This document shows positions 45,291 through 57,312 of a stretch of DNA of 64,000 nt, piece by piece. The notes under the pieces were generated by a model. It was not told the DNA's origin. It made no database searches and was given only the letters and a program-made list of their open reading frames with translations. A program made the translations under genes and the position numbers. The stretch spans positions 385,863 to 449,862 of the forward strand of contig MNCI01018018.1 in assembly GCA_015680685.1 (NCBI GenBank), read 5' to 3'. Within the stretch, counting starts at the first letter, position 1. Every line of letters begins with the position of its first letter. Source of the stretch: Gnetum montanum (lineage: Eukaryota > Streptophyta > Gnetopsida > Gnetales > Gnetaceae).

Positions 45291-47230
45291 TCCCCTTCCC
45301 GTGTGTGGGCACTTGTCCCTAGGTTGAGATGGTCCTTTGTCCCTTGGTTGCCTCGGTTTGGGTACCATCCGCAATCAAACATAACCGTCCATTAGACCAT
45401 TCACAAGTAGTTTAAGATGGTCTGTATATAATTTCTCAGTTTGACCAAGTTATGTTAATGGCACAGGCACACCAGTAAGTTTCCCAGAGCGTTAAGTTAG
45501 GGGTTAGGGCCAAGGTTTTTATAATTAACAAACTAGTTAATTAATTAATTAGTTATAGTTAGTTTCACAAAGGCACCACCCCCCATGACTGAGAGCATAC
45601 CTCCAGTTGCTTAAAAGGGCAAGGATCAGTTGATGAGGACTCGCGATGGAATGTAGGTGCGTTGGGAAGGGTTAGGCAAAAAAAAAATAGCAAAGACTCC
45701 CCTCAGTTTGGACTCCAAATGATGGAAAATGAAGAAGTGTAGCGGGGTATATATAGGGGTTAGGCGTTGCATCGATGGGGCCGCATATACGTAGTCACTA
45801 CATCGACAGGGCCCCGTCAACGCAGGGGTATTCACCCATTGACCAGCATTAACCAACCCATAAAAAGCCTAAAATGATGAATTTGAAACTCCAAATTGAG
45901 GCAGTTGAAGAGCGTGAAAGGCCTTGACATGGCTAAGGACATGAGGAAGGGGATTAAATGCAAAAAAGAGATAAAAAATAGGAGAACAGGACTCAAAAAG
46001 AACTCTAAACTAGTCAACCCCGAAATCCAAAGGGTGGGAGACTTAACAAGTGGGACCAAGGAAATGCAGGTGGATCCTCCCTAGAGTAGGCCATAGCCGT
46101 AGTAGCCCCTGCATAGCCCTCAACACCCCAGTCCATGGGCCCTAGGGCCAAGAAATGGTGCTCACCAGGTAAGACTCTGACCCAAGAGATTCCGCCAAGG
46201 CATGGGAAACCCATGGATACCACGACACACTGTCACGACATAAAATAGGTAGTGAGGTGAGTGATGGAGAGAACTTGGTGAAGAGAGAGAGATGAGAGAA
46301 TGGTATTCTGATCATCGGTCACAGGAAACCCCATGTGGAGATGTGGTTAAGTGACCCGGTAGAACCGTTTCGAAGTTCAGATCCAAACCATATGCATTTA
46401 GTGACATCGCAGCAATAGATGAAGTCCCAGCCATCTCCCAAGGAAGCAAGAATGACCTCACAGAGAACCACCACTCCAACAAACGTGAGAAGAAGGAAGT
46501 GAAACGGGACAAAGTTAGAGGGGACCAAGGAAGTCCCATAACTAGTGCATGTGGCCTGTGAGAGGCGGTCTAATGGGTGTGCTTTGAATTCCCCCGTGAT
46601 TCATTTTTCTTTTCTTTTGTGCGGGGGAACCACACCATGCGAAGACCCATGCATGGTTGCATGCATCCGACCAAGGGGTGTACTTTGGATCCTCATTTTA
46701 TTTGTTTATTTTGTTTTTGGGTTTTTTTTTTCTTTTTTTATTTTTTTTTTGTATTTTTGAATTTTTTTCAGTGAGGACCACACCATGCAAGGTCGGACTG
46801 CCCAAAAGCTTCCATGGAGAGAGACTTGGAGTGGGAGGAAATTCGTAAGGGCACACCGACAACCTAGGGAATAGAACAGAATAACGAATAAAGCGTTCCC
46901 CTTGAAGTCACACCAAATTCAAACCATTGGGCCATCCCTTAGTTTGGAAACTACACAAGTCACATATTAATTAAAATGTTGTTAAGGTAAGGGGTTGCAA
47001 GTGCTCAACAGAAGGGGAACCATGGAGTGGGTAAATGGGTGAATGGCGTGAACTCACTGCTAATTTTATGAGTGGAAAGTAGACGTAAAATCCAAAAAGA
47101 ACCATGCGAGGGCAGAAACTAGATAACTAGGTAGACGAGTGTAAATTACCCATTCCAACAAAAATCTTCCGTAGAAACATCTGAAGACAATAAGATGATA
47201 AATTAGCAATTATGCGAAAAAATAAAACAA
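45291..47230 (-). other. Element E 3' spacer
   Basis: Non-coding. On the minus strand it has block 1 (46911-46895), two copies of block 2 (about 46640-46625 and 46793-46778, sense GCATGGTGTGG) and block 4 (46090-46069). The core of block 3 is deleted; only its flank 'actagttatgggactt' remains at about 46543-46528. A T-rich strip lies at 46720-46770 (plus). Confidence 0.65.
45745..45830 (-). promoter_or_regulatory. LTR-like internal promoter upstream of E accessory ORF
   Basis: Minus strand: CGTTGACGGGGCCCTGTCGATG, GCGGCCCCATCGATGCAACG, then CCCCTATATATACCCC at about 45761-45744. The E LTR U3 has the same GTTGACG/GGCCC/GTCGATG vocabulary upstream of GGCCTATAAATAAG. About 460 bp before the accessory ORF, in its sense. 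Confidence 0.6.
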
Positions 47231-47720
47231 TTATAAAGAAATGAAAAATATAAATGATGGTGAAAAAAAAAGTGTAAAACAAAAAAAATGACAAAACGGC
47301 GAGGGGGTGTAGTGGAATGGATTAGCAGGGATGGCGATCTCCCCCACAACTAGGTGGAAAGGAGGAGATGTGAAAAATGGAGCGTGGCTGATGAACCTCT
47401 TCCATTTTACCCATACGTTCAAAGTAAGCTTGAACAAGCCCCTCAGACGGTTCCATGCATAATGTGCTACTAGCATAATCAGTTGTCAGCCACTTGGTGC
47501 TCTTGTGGTTGGTGGCTACTACGTATAGGCACTATTGAACTGGTGAATCATTGGTACACCGGCTGCATGCTTGGATGGAAGTCCGCTTAGTGGGTTGTAA
47601 CTGCTACACATAGTTGCACCTTGAGTCATTGTACGTGATGCATGGAATGTTCTTCTTCTTGATCTTTCCAAAAGGATTTTCTTTTGATATTTCAAGGGAA
47701 AGATCTCAAAGTCCTAGTTT
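47231..47720 (-). pseudogene. Element E deletion junction: protease linker fused to integrase end
   Basis: The linker motif 'CMEPSEGLVQAY' (about 47460-47430; compare 'CMEPSESLTCAYIDS' in A at 3575) is followed within about 40 bp by sequence equivalent to the last residues of pol ('SPPFHLVVGEIA', compare 'SPPLNSVMGEMA' in A at about 6600). About 3 kb covering RT, RNase H and integrase is therefore missing. The exact breakpoint falls near 47400-47430. Confidence 0.75.
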
Positions 47721-48059
47721 TTCATCCATTGTGCTTAGCTAGGCCCTTCCCATGATGATTGGGAAGTCCCCCCCTGCAATTCTCTACACAGATGACGAGG
47801 AAATCAGCAGGATAGGACCACCTACTAATGGTGGTCACAATGTCCTCCACCACTTCCAAGGGAACAATGATGGACTGGTCTGCCAATTCGAGCCTGATGT
47901 TGCTCTTCTTTAGTGGGGGCAAGTTCCAGTTCTTGTACATGTCATGAGAGATCAAATTGACTCCTGACCCCGAGTCTAGAAGAGCTTTGCATGGCTCATT
48001 CCCTGCCACCTGCAGATAGATGAGGGGACTTCCCGGATCAGTCAATTTCCAGGGAAGGC
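47721..48059 (-). pseudogene. Element E protease domain, nearly intact
   Basis: Open on the minus strand as part of a 311-codon frame (48657-47722). Motifs: 'WIKAGRLPWKLTDPGSPL', 'CKALLDSGSGVNLISHDMYK' with the D-S-G triad intact, 'LPPLKKSNIRLELADQS' and 'PADFLVICVENC'. A frameshift just before the 'MGRAWL' equivalent garbles the C-terminus ('GGLPNHHGKGLAKHNG'). Confidence 0.85.
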
Positions 48060-50566
48060 GACCTGCTTTTATCCAATCGTTCACGGCATGAGTGAGCATA
48101 ACCATTTGGACGTTTGAGTGTTGTTGTTGTTGTCTTGGAGGCTGCTCAGATGGTGGAATAGTGGAGGCATTTGAAGGTTTGGAGGCACCAGCCACTAGTG
48201 GGGATGAGGGTGTGTGTGCATGATTGGGCCGAAAGAAGGGACATTTCCATGGCTTAGCTTCTGGTCCACTCGGCTGGGGAGCCGGTTGGATGTTGACGGC
48301 CCTCGTAGCATTTTGTTGTTGTGGCTGTGGTGGTATCTCTCCCTGCAGTCGAAGGTGCAAGTGGTAGCTAAGTGGGATGTGGTGGACGAGTGGCAAGAGA
48401 AGGTGATGGAGGATAGAAGAGATGTGGGTTTTCCCCTTGGGGTGATGGAGATTAAGGTCAAAAATACTCCAGGGGGTGGTAATGACTTTGAAAGGTCGCA
48501 TGGCTGGAAGAGTCCCTTGGAGAGACCAGTTGCTGAACATAGTACCCATAAGGATCTGGCTGTTTGTAAGGGTACTGATGCCTTGGAGGTGGCATTCCCC
48601 ATGTTTGTGGGTGCTACCACTGTTGGAAGTATTCATACGACTACGGTGGCACTCCACTTGGATAGTATCCTTGCTGCTGCCGATGGAATCACCTAGAATT
48701 TCCTTGTGGATAAGGCAACCTTCGAGGTGTTTACCTTTGTGCCAAGCGAGGGTTCAATGCGTACACCCTAGACTCTTGAATATGTGACACCACATGACAA
48801 CATCCCTTAGGATGTTCATATTGGCATATGCCACATTCATCTTCCTCCTTGGTGTTAGAGTCTGCAACCTACTCTGCTAAAAAAACTTTGCCCTTTCCCT
48901 TATATAGGGCACGTTCAGCTTCCTTCTTCCTATGCCGATCATAGTCATTACCTTGTGCTTTGGACTCCTCTACGATTTTCAACACGCTTTGGACCCTTTC
49001 ATCCAAAGAGTCCCACATCTTATCAACCTTTGCCGAAATTTCAGATGTGAACTTTTGTAATGGCAAAGTCTTTTGATTTACCACTGCTTCTAGTGATGAT
49101 TCTTCCTCCTCATCACAAAAAAGAACTTCCCTTTTTCTGAGGGAAGGATCCTGGTTGAATTCTTCTGCGCTCTCCTTTTTTCTAAGTTCTCATTCCTCCT
49201 TGGCCACCTGTTTAATGAGGCGTTGCAATTGATGGGCCCTTAGCTCTGACAGTCGCCCCTAGGCGTACATGCCAAGGGTCTTTTGCATTTCAAAATGGAG
49301 CCCATCAATGATGTGGTGAAGCTGTTCCTACTGAGAGTAACCATGACCAGGGCACCGATGCAACAACGAGTAGTACCTGCTCATGGTGGCATCCAAGGGT
49401 TCATGGTTTCCTTGTTTCTAGCCTTGGATCTTCCATCTCAGGTTTGCCACTCTGGAGTACGTTTGATATTTGTCATTGAAAATTTCAAGCATCGTACTCC
49501 ATCTTCTGGTTGATTCAGGCTCCAAGGACCAGTACTAACTTTCAACTTCTTTGATGAGTGTGTGAGGGAACAGCTTCAACCTTTGCCAATCATTGTCAAT
49601 GTTTTGCAGGGTGCAAGCATCATGGAACGCCTGCAGGTGGGTCTACAGATCACAGTTGTATCCCCCTTCAAATTTTAGGATGTTGTTCATATCAACGCGC
49701 TTGATCCGGCTATCCTTTATGTGCCTACTAGGAATTTGAACTACCTTAGAGATCTGGAGCATACTCCGGGTAGCCAACAATGGCTCATCTGAATCATAGT
49801 CCTGTTGAGGACCACGATGTCTGTGATGATTTTGGCTATCCTTTCTTTCATGCCGGTGAGCATCACGCGATGGTTCATGTGTTTCCTCTTGTTTCTCCTT
49901 CCGATCATTTCAAACCTTTTTACCCCCATCCTTTTGCTTCCTCCTACCTAGGTTATGATCAGAGCCTGAGCTGGATGAAGGAGAAGGAGAGTGAGAGGAT
50001 GGAGAAGAAGGAGAACGATCTCTCCCTCTACCCTGATGATGGTCCTAATCATCCTATTCATCCTTGCTATGTGACCCTTCATCCCCTTCAGAATCTTGGC
50101 CACCTAGGTACTTGGAATGAATCATGGATTGGAGGACCTAGTGCGCCAAGGGAAGTTCGGTTGAATGTGTGTCATGAAAGATGGGATCCCCATCATCTGG
50201 TAGCCCTTGCAAAAATAAAGGGTTACTGAATTGTTTCACCTTTAGCTGTTCATATCTGTCCACCTGCTGCTGATCTCTTGGTTGTTGAGCCTCATTGGGA
50301 CGATAATCCCGATAGTCATGGTCCTCCATGACATACTCTGCTCCAAGGTTCTGGATGCCCAATCTGCCAAGATTATGAAATAGTATCGTAGGAACTGGTC
50401 GATCAGGAGGGTGTACAATATTTCCCTCCATGTCCCACCATCATAGGTGCTCATCCTGATGTAGGATGAACGTGAAATTAGGGACGCACTCATTGGGATG
50501 CTTGTACACCACCCAACATTCTTGTGGCACCAGTGGGGTGGATATCTCCCTCTTGTAAGAAGACAT
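48060..50566 (-). pseudogene. Element E gag pseudogene
   Basis: ATG at 50566-50564 opens MSSYKREISTPLVPQ, followed by 'VVYKHPNECVPNFTF' and a 97-codon open segment 50431-50138. The charged region lies at about 50100-49750 and the gag core with 'MILKFEGGYNCD' at about 49685-49490. The nucleocapsid part has 'CGICQYEHPKGCCHVVSH' near 48840-48780 (C-x2-C-x3-H-x3-C) and a Pro/Gln-rich tail that joins the protease frame. Fewer stops than in A, B or D. Confidence 0.83.
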
Positions 50567-50714
50567 GCTAGACGTTAGATGGTCCATGTAATTGATGTAC
50601 CTTAATACTAACTTTTAATCCACCTAGCATGCATGAATGTTTCTATCCTAGATTCGTTCCAATGATTTAAATGATAATTTCACTAAGGTTAGATGATGCA
50701 TGTAAGACTTATAG

Positions 50715-50732
50715 TCCCCAACAACAGCGCCA
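50715..50732 (-). promoter_or_regulatory. Element E primer-binding site
   Basis: Minus-strand TGGCGCTGTTGTTGGGGA, only three C-to-T changes from the tRNA-Asp-type site; the best conserved in the window. Confidence 0.85.
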
Positions 50733-50733
50733 A

Positions 50734-51663
50734 TGATGAGTGGCTAGGTACCCCTACACCCAACTATATGAATCACGAGCGTTCACACATGACCTGGTTG
50801 AATTCTATAGACTGTAAGTACTTAACATACACCAACTCTAACCAGTGAAACTTTGGGTTAGAACGGTCATTGTCTTCCTAACCTCACTTGTGATGTTCCA
50901 TTTACGATGGTTAAGTGAGACCAGGGCTAATGATTTTTATAGCTTTTTGCATATCTTTTGGCAGCTAATTTAAGGTATGAAAGGTAAGGAATAAACTATA
51001 TCTAATCTTTAATTATCCTAACTTATATTCTAACTATTCCTAGCATAAGTATCCGGTCCCATCTTCCAAGCACATTCTGAGCATCTCCTAACACTTCTAG
51101 GCTACCAGACATTAAGCATCACTAGGTTTACCAAGTGTTTGATTTACGTTCAAGATGGTCATACTTATGGCCTTTACGAACTATGAATGAACAAGAGCAA
51201 TTAAAATAATAATAACAGAAACTTAAGTGATTAACATGTAACTAACAAAGAATAGATATATTAAACTACTAAATGCATAAAATGGCTAAGTCCAAATGCT
51301 GCAAGGAATTCTTGAATAGTTCATCTTTATTGCCATCACGTCAATGGGTTCAGATACATCAACGCTCGAATAAAGAGCCGATCACTTTTCTTACACCTGC
51401 TGCGGGCACTTGGAAAATATTCTATCTTCTGCAAGAACAAATTGCAAGAGCTTCGCTACAACTAATTGAAAGATGCCTGAATGAGGTGGAAGGCCCTCTT
51501 ATTTATAGGCCGAGAAAGGCGGCTGCGTAAATGGTGCCACGTCAACGTAGGAAGGCTACGTCGATAGGCCCGTGTTGACATGGGTGACACGTCAATGAGC
51601 CCGCATCGACGTGGCCATGTATACGCAGCCCTGTCAACGCAGTGACTCAATGATACTTCATCA
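50734..51663 (-). repeat. Element E 5' LTR (930 bp)
   Basis: Plus coordinates start TGATGAGTGGCT and end ACTTCATCA before TSD cctag. Aligns throughout with 41349-42264; differences are mostly transitions plus a few short indels. Confidence 0.93.
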
Positions 51664-51759
51664 CCTAGATTAGTTGTATTACACAAGATCGCTGTAAAAT
51701 AGTATTAAATGATATATCTTTTGAGAAGTATTCAAACACACACCATGAATCAAACAACA

Positions 51760-54249
51760 ATGTCATACTCATGTGGAAATGATTATGAATCGTGTAGTGC
51801 AACTATTCATTGGAGAACTAACAAATTATACAATGAGAAATATTGGAGTGATCCATCTTATGACAAGGTTTTTCATGACCATGGCCACCCTAATAACACT
51901 AGAAGATTACATTCACCTAAGGTAGAAAATCTTGGAGGAGATGACATCAATCCTAAATTAGGGGAGGACTCAAGGCCTAGGACCTTGTTGGTACTTGGAA
52001 ATGATAAACCAAGGGACCATGAGGAACATTATAGAAGCCATGGCTATACTACTAGTTCCTCCTTTTCATCTTCCCTCTAAACTTCAACGTCTAGTTCTAA
52101 TGAAGATGAATGTAGGAATAGAGATAGATCTCCACAAAAGCAAAAATCGAACCCACAAACACACTCAAGGCCATCAAAGTGAATCCAAGCCCCATCGTTA
52201 CCATCGATCAAATAGAGATTTTAATCACAACTTGTTTGATGATGATAAACCCCTATTAGTCCCTAAAAGCCTAATGCACATCACAGAGGTTGTTAAGATA
52301 TCCCATAGGCATCGCAAGAAGAGTCAACTACCTAAGCTTGATTTGAATAATATTTCAAAATTTGTAGGAGGCTATGATTCATATTCGCATTATCATTTAC
52401 AAGCCTTCCATGATGCTTGTGTGCTCAATAATGTGGATAGTAAATGGAAAAATCTTAAGCTCTTTCCTAGGACACTAATCGATAAAGCCAAAGTGTGGTA
52501 TAGATCATTGGAACAAAATTCGATTAGACAATGGTCAACCATGCTAGAACTTTTTATTAAAAGATACTAGACCTATGCACAAGTGTCTACCTTAAGAAGA
52601 CAAATCCAAAGATGGAAACAAGAACAATAGGAATCCTTGGACATGGCCTTGAATAGATACTATGCCTTATTAAATAAATGTCTAGGTCATAGGTTCTCTA
52701 GGAAAGAGCAAATACTCCACATTCTAGATGGGCTTAGCAATTGAACAAGGTTGAGCCTTGGAAAGTATGCCTGAGGACAACTATATAAGCTCCAAGGCCA
52801 CCAGGTCAAAGAACTAATAGAGCATTTAGTGAAAGAAGAGAGAGAATTATCTAATGAGATAATGCTAAAGCATTTGAGCGAGACCCAACTCTAGAAACAA
52901 CAAGAGTCAGAAGCCACAATGAAAAGAAACAACCTATTCTGAAAGGGTGATGCAATTCCAACCTTTGCCAATACAGAAATTGATAAATGAAATTGAGACA
53001 AATCATAGCAAAATGACCATACAGTCAAATGAACAAAGTTTGAATTTAGAAGAAACTGCTGGGGAGAAGGTCATCCAAAATAAACCTGGCAATCAAAACA
53101 AACAAAGGGCAAAGAAATCAGAAATAATTAAGAACATTTTTCAGCAGCCAAGGAGAATGGCTAAGGGTAACGAGGCCAAAGGCACAACTACAAACAATGA
53201 GGATGGATGTGATGTCTATTTATATGACCATCCAAAGGGCCATTACCCAATCTTGTCACATCTATATGAGCAATGGGTAGGGAATTTGCACCAAAAATTC
53301 ATACAAAGGTATCAATTTAGGCACATCCCTATTCCACAATGTAATTATGGACAGCCCCATGACCCATTGTACTATCCTGAGGGGAGCTATTACTAGCCTC
53401 AACACTTTGCTTCACTGTAGTGGAAAAACTCATAGGTGTGGGAAGGACCACCATCTAGCTAGCCACATCCTCCTTGTCCACCAAAACCAAATTCCTATTA
53501 TGCTCAACATCCTATTTCTCCAACTAGTTTTGAATCCTCTACTTCTAATTACCATTATCACTCTCCCTAGCATCATCAACCCATGTCTTTTCTGGAGGGA
53601 TCACCACCTCATACTTCTCACACTTTTTCTCACCCTCAGTATTCTCATCCTTCACCTCCTTCTACATAGCCATTAGATGCATTAGATGGTTCTACACCAC
53701 CATGCCAACCAACAGATGCAACTTGTGCTGCTACTATTAACGAAAATAGGTTCCCTTCACAACGTTGAAAGCGTCCCTTCTTTAGGCATGACTGTAAGAA
53801 GAAGAATCACACTTCCAAACCTACTTCACCTTCTAAACTAGCCCAAGGAAAACCTGGTGCCACACCTTCCTTAGCTCCATCAATAGCCCTTGTCACTATT
53901 TCTAGGCCTCCACCTCACACTCCAACATCCACATGATCCAGTGAATTCACAAGCGTGAAGGGACACATAGATCAATGCATATTTCCATGTAGTCAAGGGT
54001 GCCATAGTGGGTCATATTTCCCTCATAATGTACACACATCATCTAACCTGCTCCACTATGCTTTTTATAAGCAAGTGTGCGATCAACAATTTCTCTACCC
54101 AACCATCATACCACTAATATACACCCAGTGGTTGGGGCATGATGGGCCCCTAACGTTTCATACATGCATGGATCCTATTCATCCACTTATTAATCCTAGC
54201 TACAACCAAATGTTTAGTCATGGGGGTCACCCCCATTCTAATTTCTAGG
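51760..54249 (+). pseudogene. Element F gag pseudogene
   Basis: ATG 51760 (MSYSCGNDYESC) matches the start of element C gag (MSLSHESDNASY) and is followed by 'IHWRTN...YWSD' in both. The gag core is open in 51995-52570: 'KLDLNNISKFVGGYDSYSHY', 'LQAFHDACVLNNV', 'KAKVWYRSLEQNSIRQW'. The later part (52947-53396) has 'CDVYLYDHPKGHYPILSHL', where the knuckle cysteines are partly lost. The C-terminal tail ends 'PLINPSYNQMFSHGG'; no protease follows. Stops at about 52568, 52628 and 52742 break the frame. Confidence 0.83.
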
Positions 54250-54869
54250 ATTCTTAAGTGTTATTTTACCTTTTTGTTTTACAATTTTTTGTCATTTCTC
54301 TATTTCTTTTATTTTTCCTAATTGCTATTGTCAATTTTCCATTGTAATCTTGACCATGAATAAGTTGATCATGTTGCCCATTAAGGTGAGGTTTTTCTCT
54401 ATGTTGCCTAGACATAAGGGATTAATTATTTAGACATTGAGACCACAACATCCATTTACCTATTACATTAATAAGAGGTTCATGCTCTTGTCACAATGGT
54501 AATCTGTTTCATCATTCAACTATAAATAATTTGATAATCATTGTGTCTAGAGAGACGAGTGAAGGACCAAGGGGGAATGACAAGGGTGTCACATCAAGGG
54601 GATTCATAGATTCTCTTTGGTTACTTCCATATGTTCTATCATGTTGCTAAGGTTGTGACTATATCCTTGTAGATTTAACGAAAAATGGAAGTAAGAGCAA
54701 CTCAAATGACACTCAATAAGCTTTTATGGGTCCCACTGGAAAGACATGTACCCATGCCTGAAGGTAGGCGACTTCATAGAGCTAAACACAAATCGAAAAA
54801 GAGAGAGAGAGAGAAGAAGGAAAGAAAGAGAGTAAGCCATTATGGCACTCCTCTCCTACTCCTCCCTTG
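54250..54869 (+). other. Element F spacer between gag and accessory ORF
   Basis: Short non-coding spacer with block 1 (54587-54606) and block 3 (CACTGGAAAGACATGTACCC, from 54734). No clear LTR-like promoter is visible here, unlike B, C and E. A 61-codon ORF at 54685-54870 overlaps block 3 and is probably incidental. Confidence 0.6.
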
Positions 54870-57145
54870 AACAAAAGGCCAAGTGATTTTTCATCCCCTC
54901 GCTCATATGCAGATGCAAGGAAATTATGGTTGAAATGAGCTTACAACAAGGAGAATAAAGTTTATGGAGAATTGACCCTGGAAGAGAGGATCTACTTTAA
55001 GATCAGCACTTATCACCTTTTCCCCACCAAAGGTTTAAATAGACTATCTACTTATGTGGCGTGGGGCAGTGTGATTTTGATGGGAAGATTTAATGAGAAT
55101 CTACCACATTTATATCTGACAGAGATATTAAGGTGATTTGAAGAAAGGAAGATAGGGAAGCTTTCCTTACCTTTCCCTTGTCTTATCAGGAAGCTATGCA
55201 GACATGCTAAAATCTTAGGCTACATGAATGATGTACATAGAAAATCCCAAAACGCTTCATATGCTGAACTACTCAAACTGCTTGTGCCAAGGAAAGACGT
55301 TGACGAGCAATTAGAATAAGAGAAAGAGCAAATGGTTGGGCCCACTCTGCCTCAAATGGTAGGACCTAGCCAACAATAGGAAGTAGGGCCTAGCACATAA
55401 CCCATAAGCCAAAAAATCCAACAATTTCCATTGCTGCAATAAGATTATCGACTGTCTATTAGTCACCTTCGAATAATCACTGAGATAATCAGTTAGGGAA
55501 GTTGTGATGCCAAAAACCTATTTAAGGTTATTGATGATGTTGTACAACCCACTGTTTCGGCTAACCCTGCAAGTGAACATATTTCATTGATTTCGGGAGG
55601 AGAGTCCTAGTGGTCTTAGTAGATCTCTAGGAATACTACATCTTTCTAGGCTAGATTGGAAACTTGTAAAGGCACCACGATGGTGGTCATGCAACACTAG
55701 GATGAGGTAGGTGTAGCAGAGGTGGTCACTGATCACATCAAAGAATGGTTTAACATCTTTGTTGTGCCATTGACAAATTTCATATGAGCACGTGATGCTC
55801 AAGTTTTGGCCGATCCCTTAATAACTCCTGCAGAACACAAGGATGCTTTGGATTGCTTGCTACAAATAGGACAAGTTATGACATCCTTGTTTAACATCCC
55901 CTAAGATGTCATAGTAGCATAATCAGATCTCATTTTCACCAAAGGAAAATTGGTCATGGCTAAAGTTAGGGCCAAGCATGCGGAAGCAAAGTTGCAAAGA
56001 TTGCAAGAAAAGCTCGTCACCTTATAAGTTGAACGAAGGGATCCTTCCCAATTTATCGCAACTAACCAATTAGACATTTTCAAAACTAAGTAACTGAATA
56101 AATTGTTGGAAGAAAATAAAAAGATTACAAGGGAAAAGGAATAGGTTGATTGGAATACTTCAAAGGCACAAGCTCAAACGTATGCACATGCTAAAGCTTT
56201 CAAGGCCTTATAAGAGAAGAATAAACTACTTGCTACTAAAAATCTTTGGTTGAAAATAGTTGAGAAACAGAAGAATGTTTCCAACAAATGTGAGAACAAC
56301 TAGTTTGGGTCAACCAAGACATGAATTGCTTAGCCAGGAAGAATAGAACCCTCTTCATGAAGGAGGTCTATGTCATTTGACAAAAGATGGTCATAGAAAT
56401 AAGTGCATGGTAAAATGAGGCCAAGAAGCATGAGAAGTTAAAAGAACACTTCTGTGACTAGGTGGAAATGTATAAGGAAATCATCAAAAAGGAGATCTGT
56501 ATGGCTAAGGCCCACATTAATTCTGTCAGTGCTCAACACACTGACTAGTGAGCTGTACTGGATACTTATGCCTTCATCCACCAAGCAGAATTGAAAAGTT
56601 GGGACCTTCAGATTCAGGACTTAATAGAGTACATGGAGTTGGCAAACTTATGATATGCCAACTTGGCCATGTTAATAGCAAGGTGCCTGAGAACTAAACT
56701 CGAGAAGCAGGTAGTAGCCACTTATGCTAAGTATGAGATAGAGTTGGTGGAACATAAGAAGACATTACAAAAGTTAGAAGTAGCATACTTTGAATTAGAA
56801 GTGGTCAAAATAAGCTACCACAACAAAAAAGATGTAGCAACAAACTTGGCTTGATGGCTAACAGATTATCAGAAATTACAAGACAAAGCCAATGCCTATG
56901 AGGAGGAATGACAACAGTTTGCTACATGGTACATTAAAGCAAACCAGATGTTTCTGTAGTTACCGTGTCCATGGGAAGTGCTAGCTCTATTAAACATTGG
57001 AACATTAGCATGGACTGTGCATGATCCTTGGATAGAAGAAGAGAAATTGCAAGTGCTTCTCACCCATATATGATCTCAGAAGCCTGTAGGGTTAGACAAA
57101 GGAAAAGCACCAATGGAGGAGCCACCACCTCCAAAAACCACATGA
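54870..57145 (+). pseudogene. Element F accessory ORF, pseudogene
   Basis: Plus-strand homologue of the B, C and E accessory ORFs. In order: 'YADARKLWLK' (54906), 'ELTLEERIYFKISTYHLFPT' (54970-55030), 'LSLPFPCLIRKLCRHA' (55158-55208) and 'GTTMVVMQH' (55670-55696) followed by a stop. Next come 'MAKVRAKHAEAKLQRLQEKL' (55957-56020) with heptad-like Leu/Ala spacing, then coiled-coil-like helices to 56854 and 'LALLNIGTLAWTVHDPW' (56979-57030). The end is a Pro-rich 'EEPPPPKTT' and stop at 57143-57145. About ten stops. Confidence 0.75.
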
Positions 57146-57303
57146 GTTCCAACATATTGTATTTTGTATTTTGTGTCCAAATTTTTTGTTCCCATATTGT
57201 GGCATGATGAGTTAATAGTAGTCAATAATCTCATACCTTCATAATGCTTTGTAAGAGACTTGTTTCTCATTGTATTAACTCAAGGATGAGTTTTTATTCA
57301 GTC

Positions 57304-57312
57304 ATGGGGGTA
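57304..57312 (+). promoter_or_regulatory. Element F polypurine tract
   Basis: ATGGGGGTA before the 3' LTR, as in A, C, D and E. Confidence 0.8.

Larger units (their letters stand above)
41349..51663 (-). mobile_element. Element E: gag-PR + accessory ORF element with RT-RH-INT deleted
   Basis: Flanked by cctag at 41344-41348 and 51664-51668, with LTRs at 41349-42264 and 50734-51663. Minus-strand order is PBS, gag (50566-48060), protease (48050-47720), a short linker, then abruptly the extreme C-terminal end of integrase (about 47400-47340), 3' spacer, accessory ORF (45290-42450), polypurine tract and LTR. RT, RNase H and most of integrase are absent. It has the best-conserved PBS, terminal repeats and gag/PR motifs in the window and is innermost in its nest, so it is the youngest of C, F and E. 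Confidence 0.92.

Noticed and set aside
48214-48787. Long plus-strand ORFs across E gag
   Set aside because: Antisense of the gag-protease frame, which has the D-S-G triad and known gag motifs.
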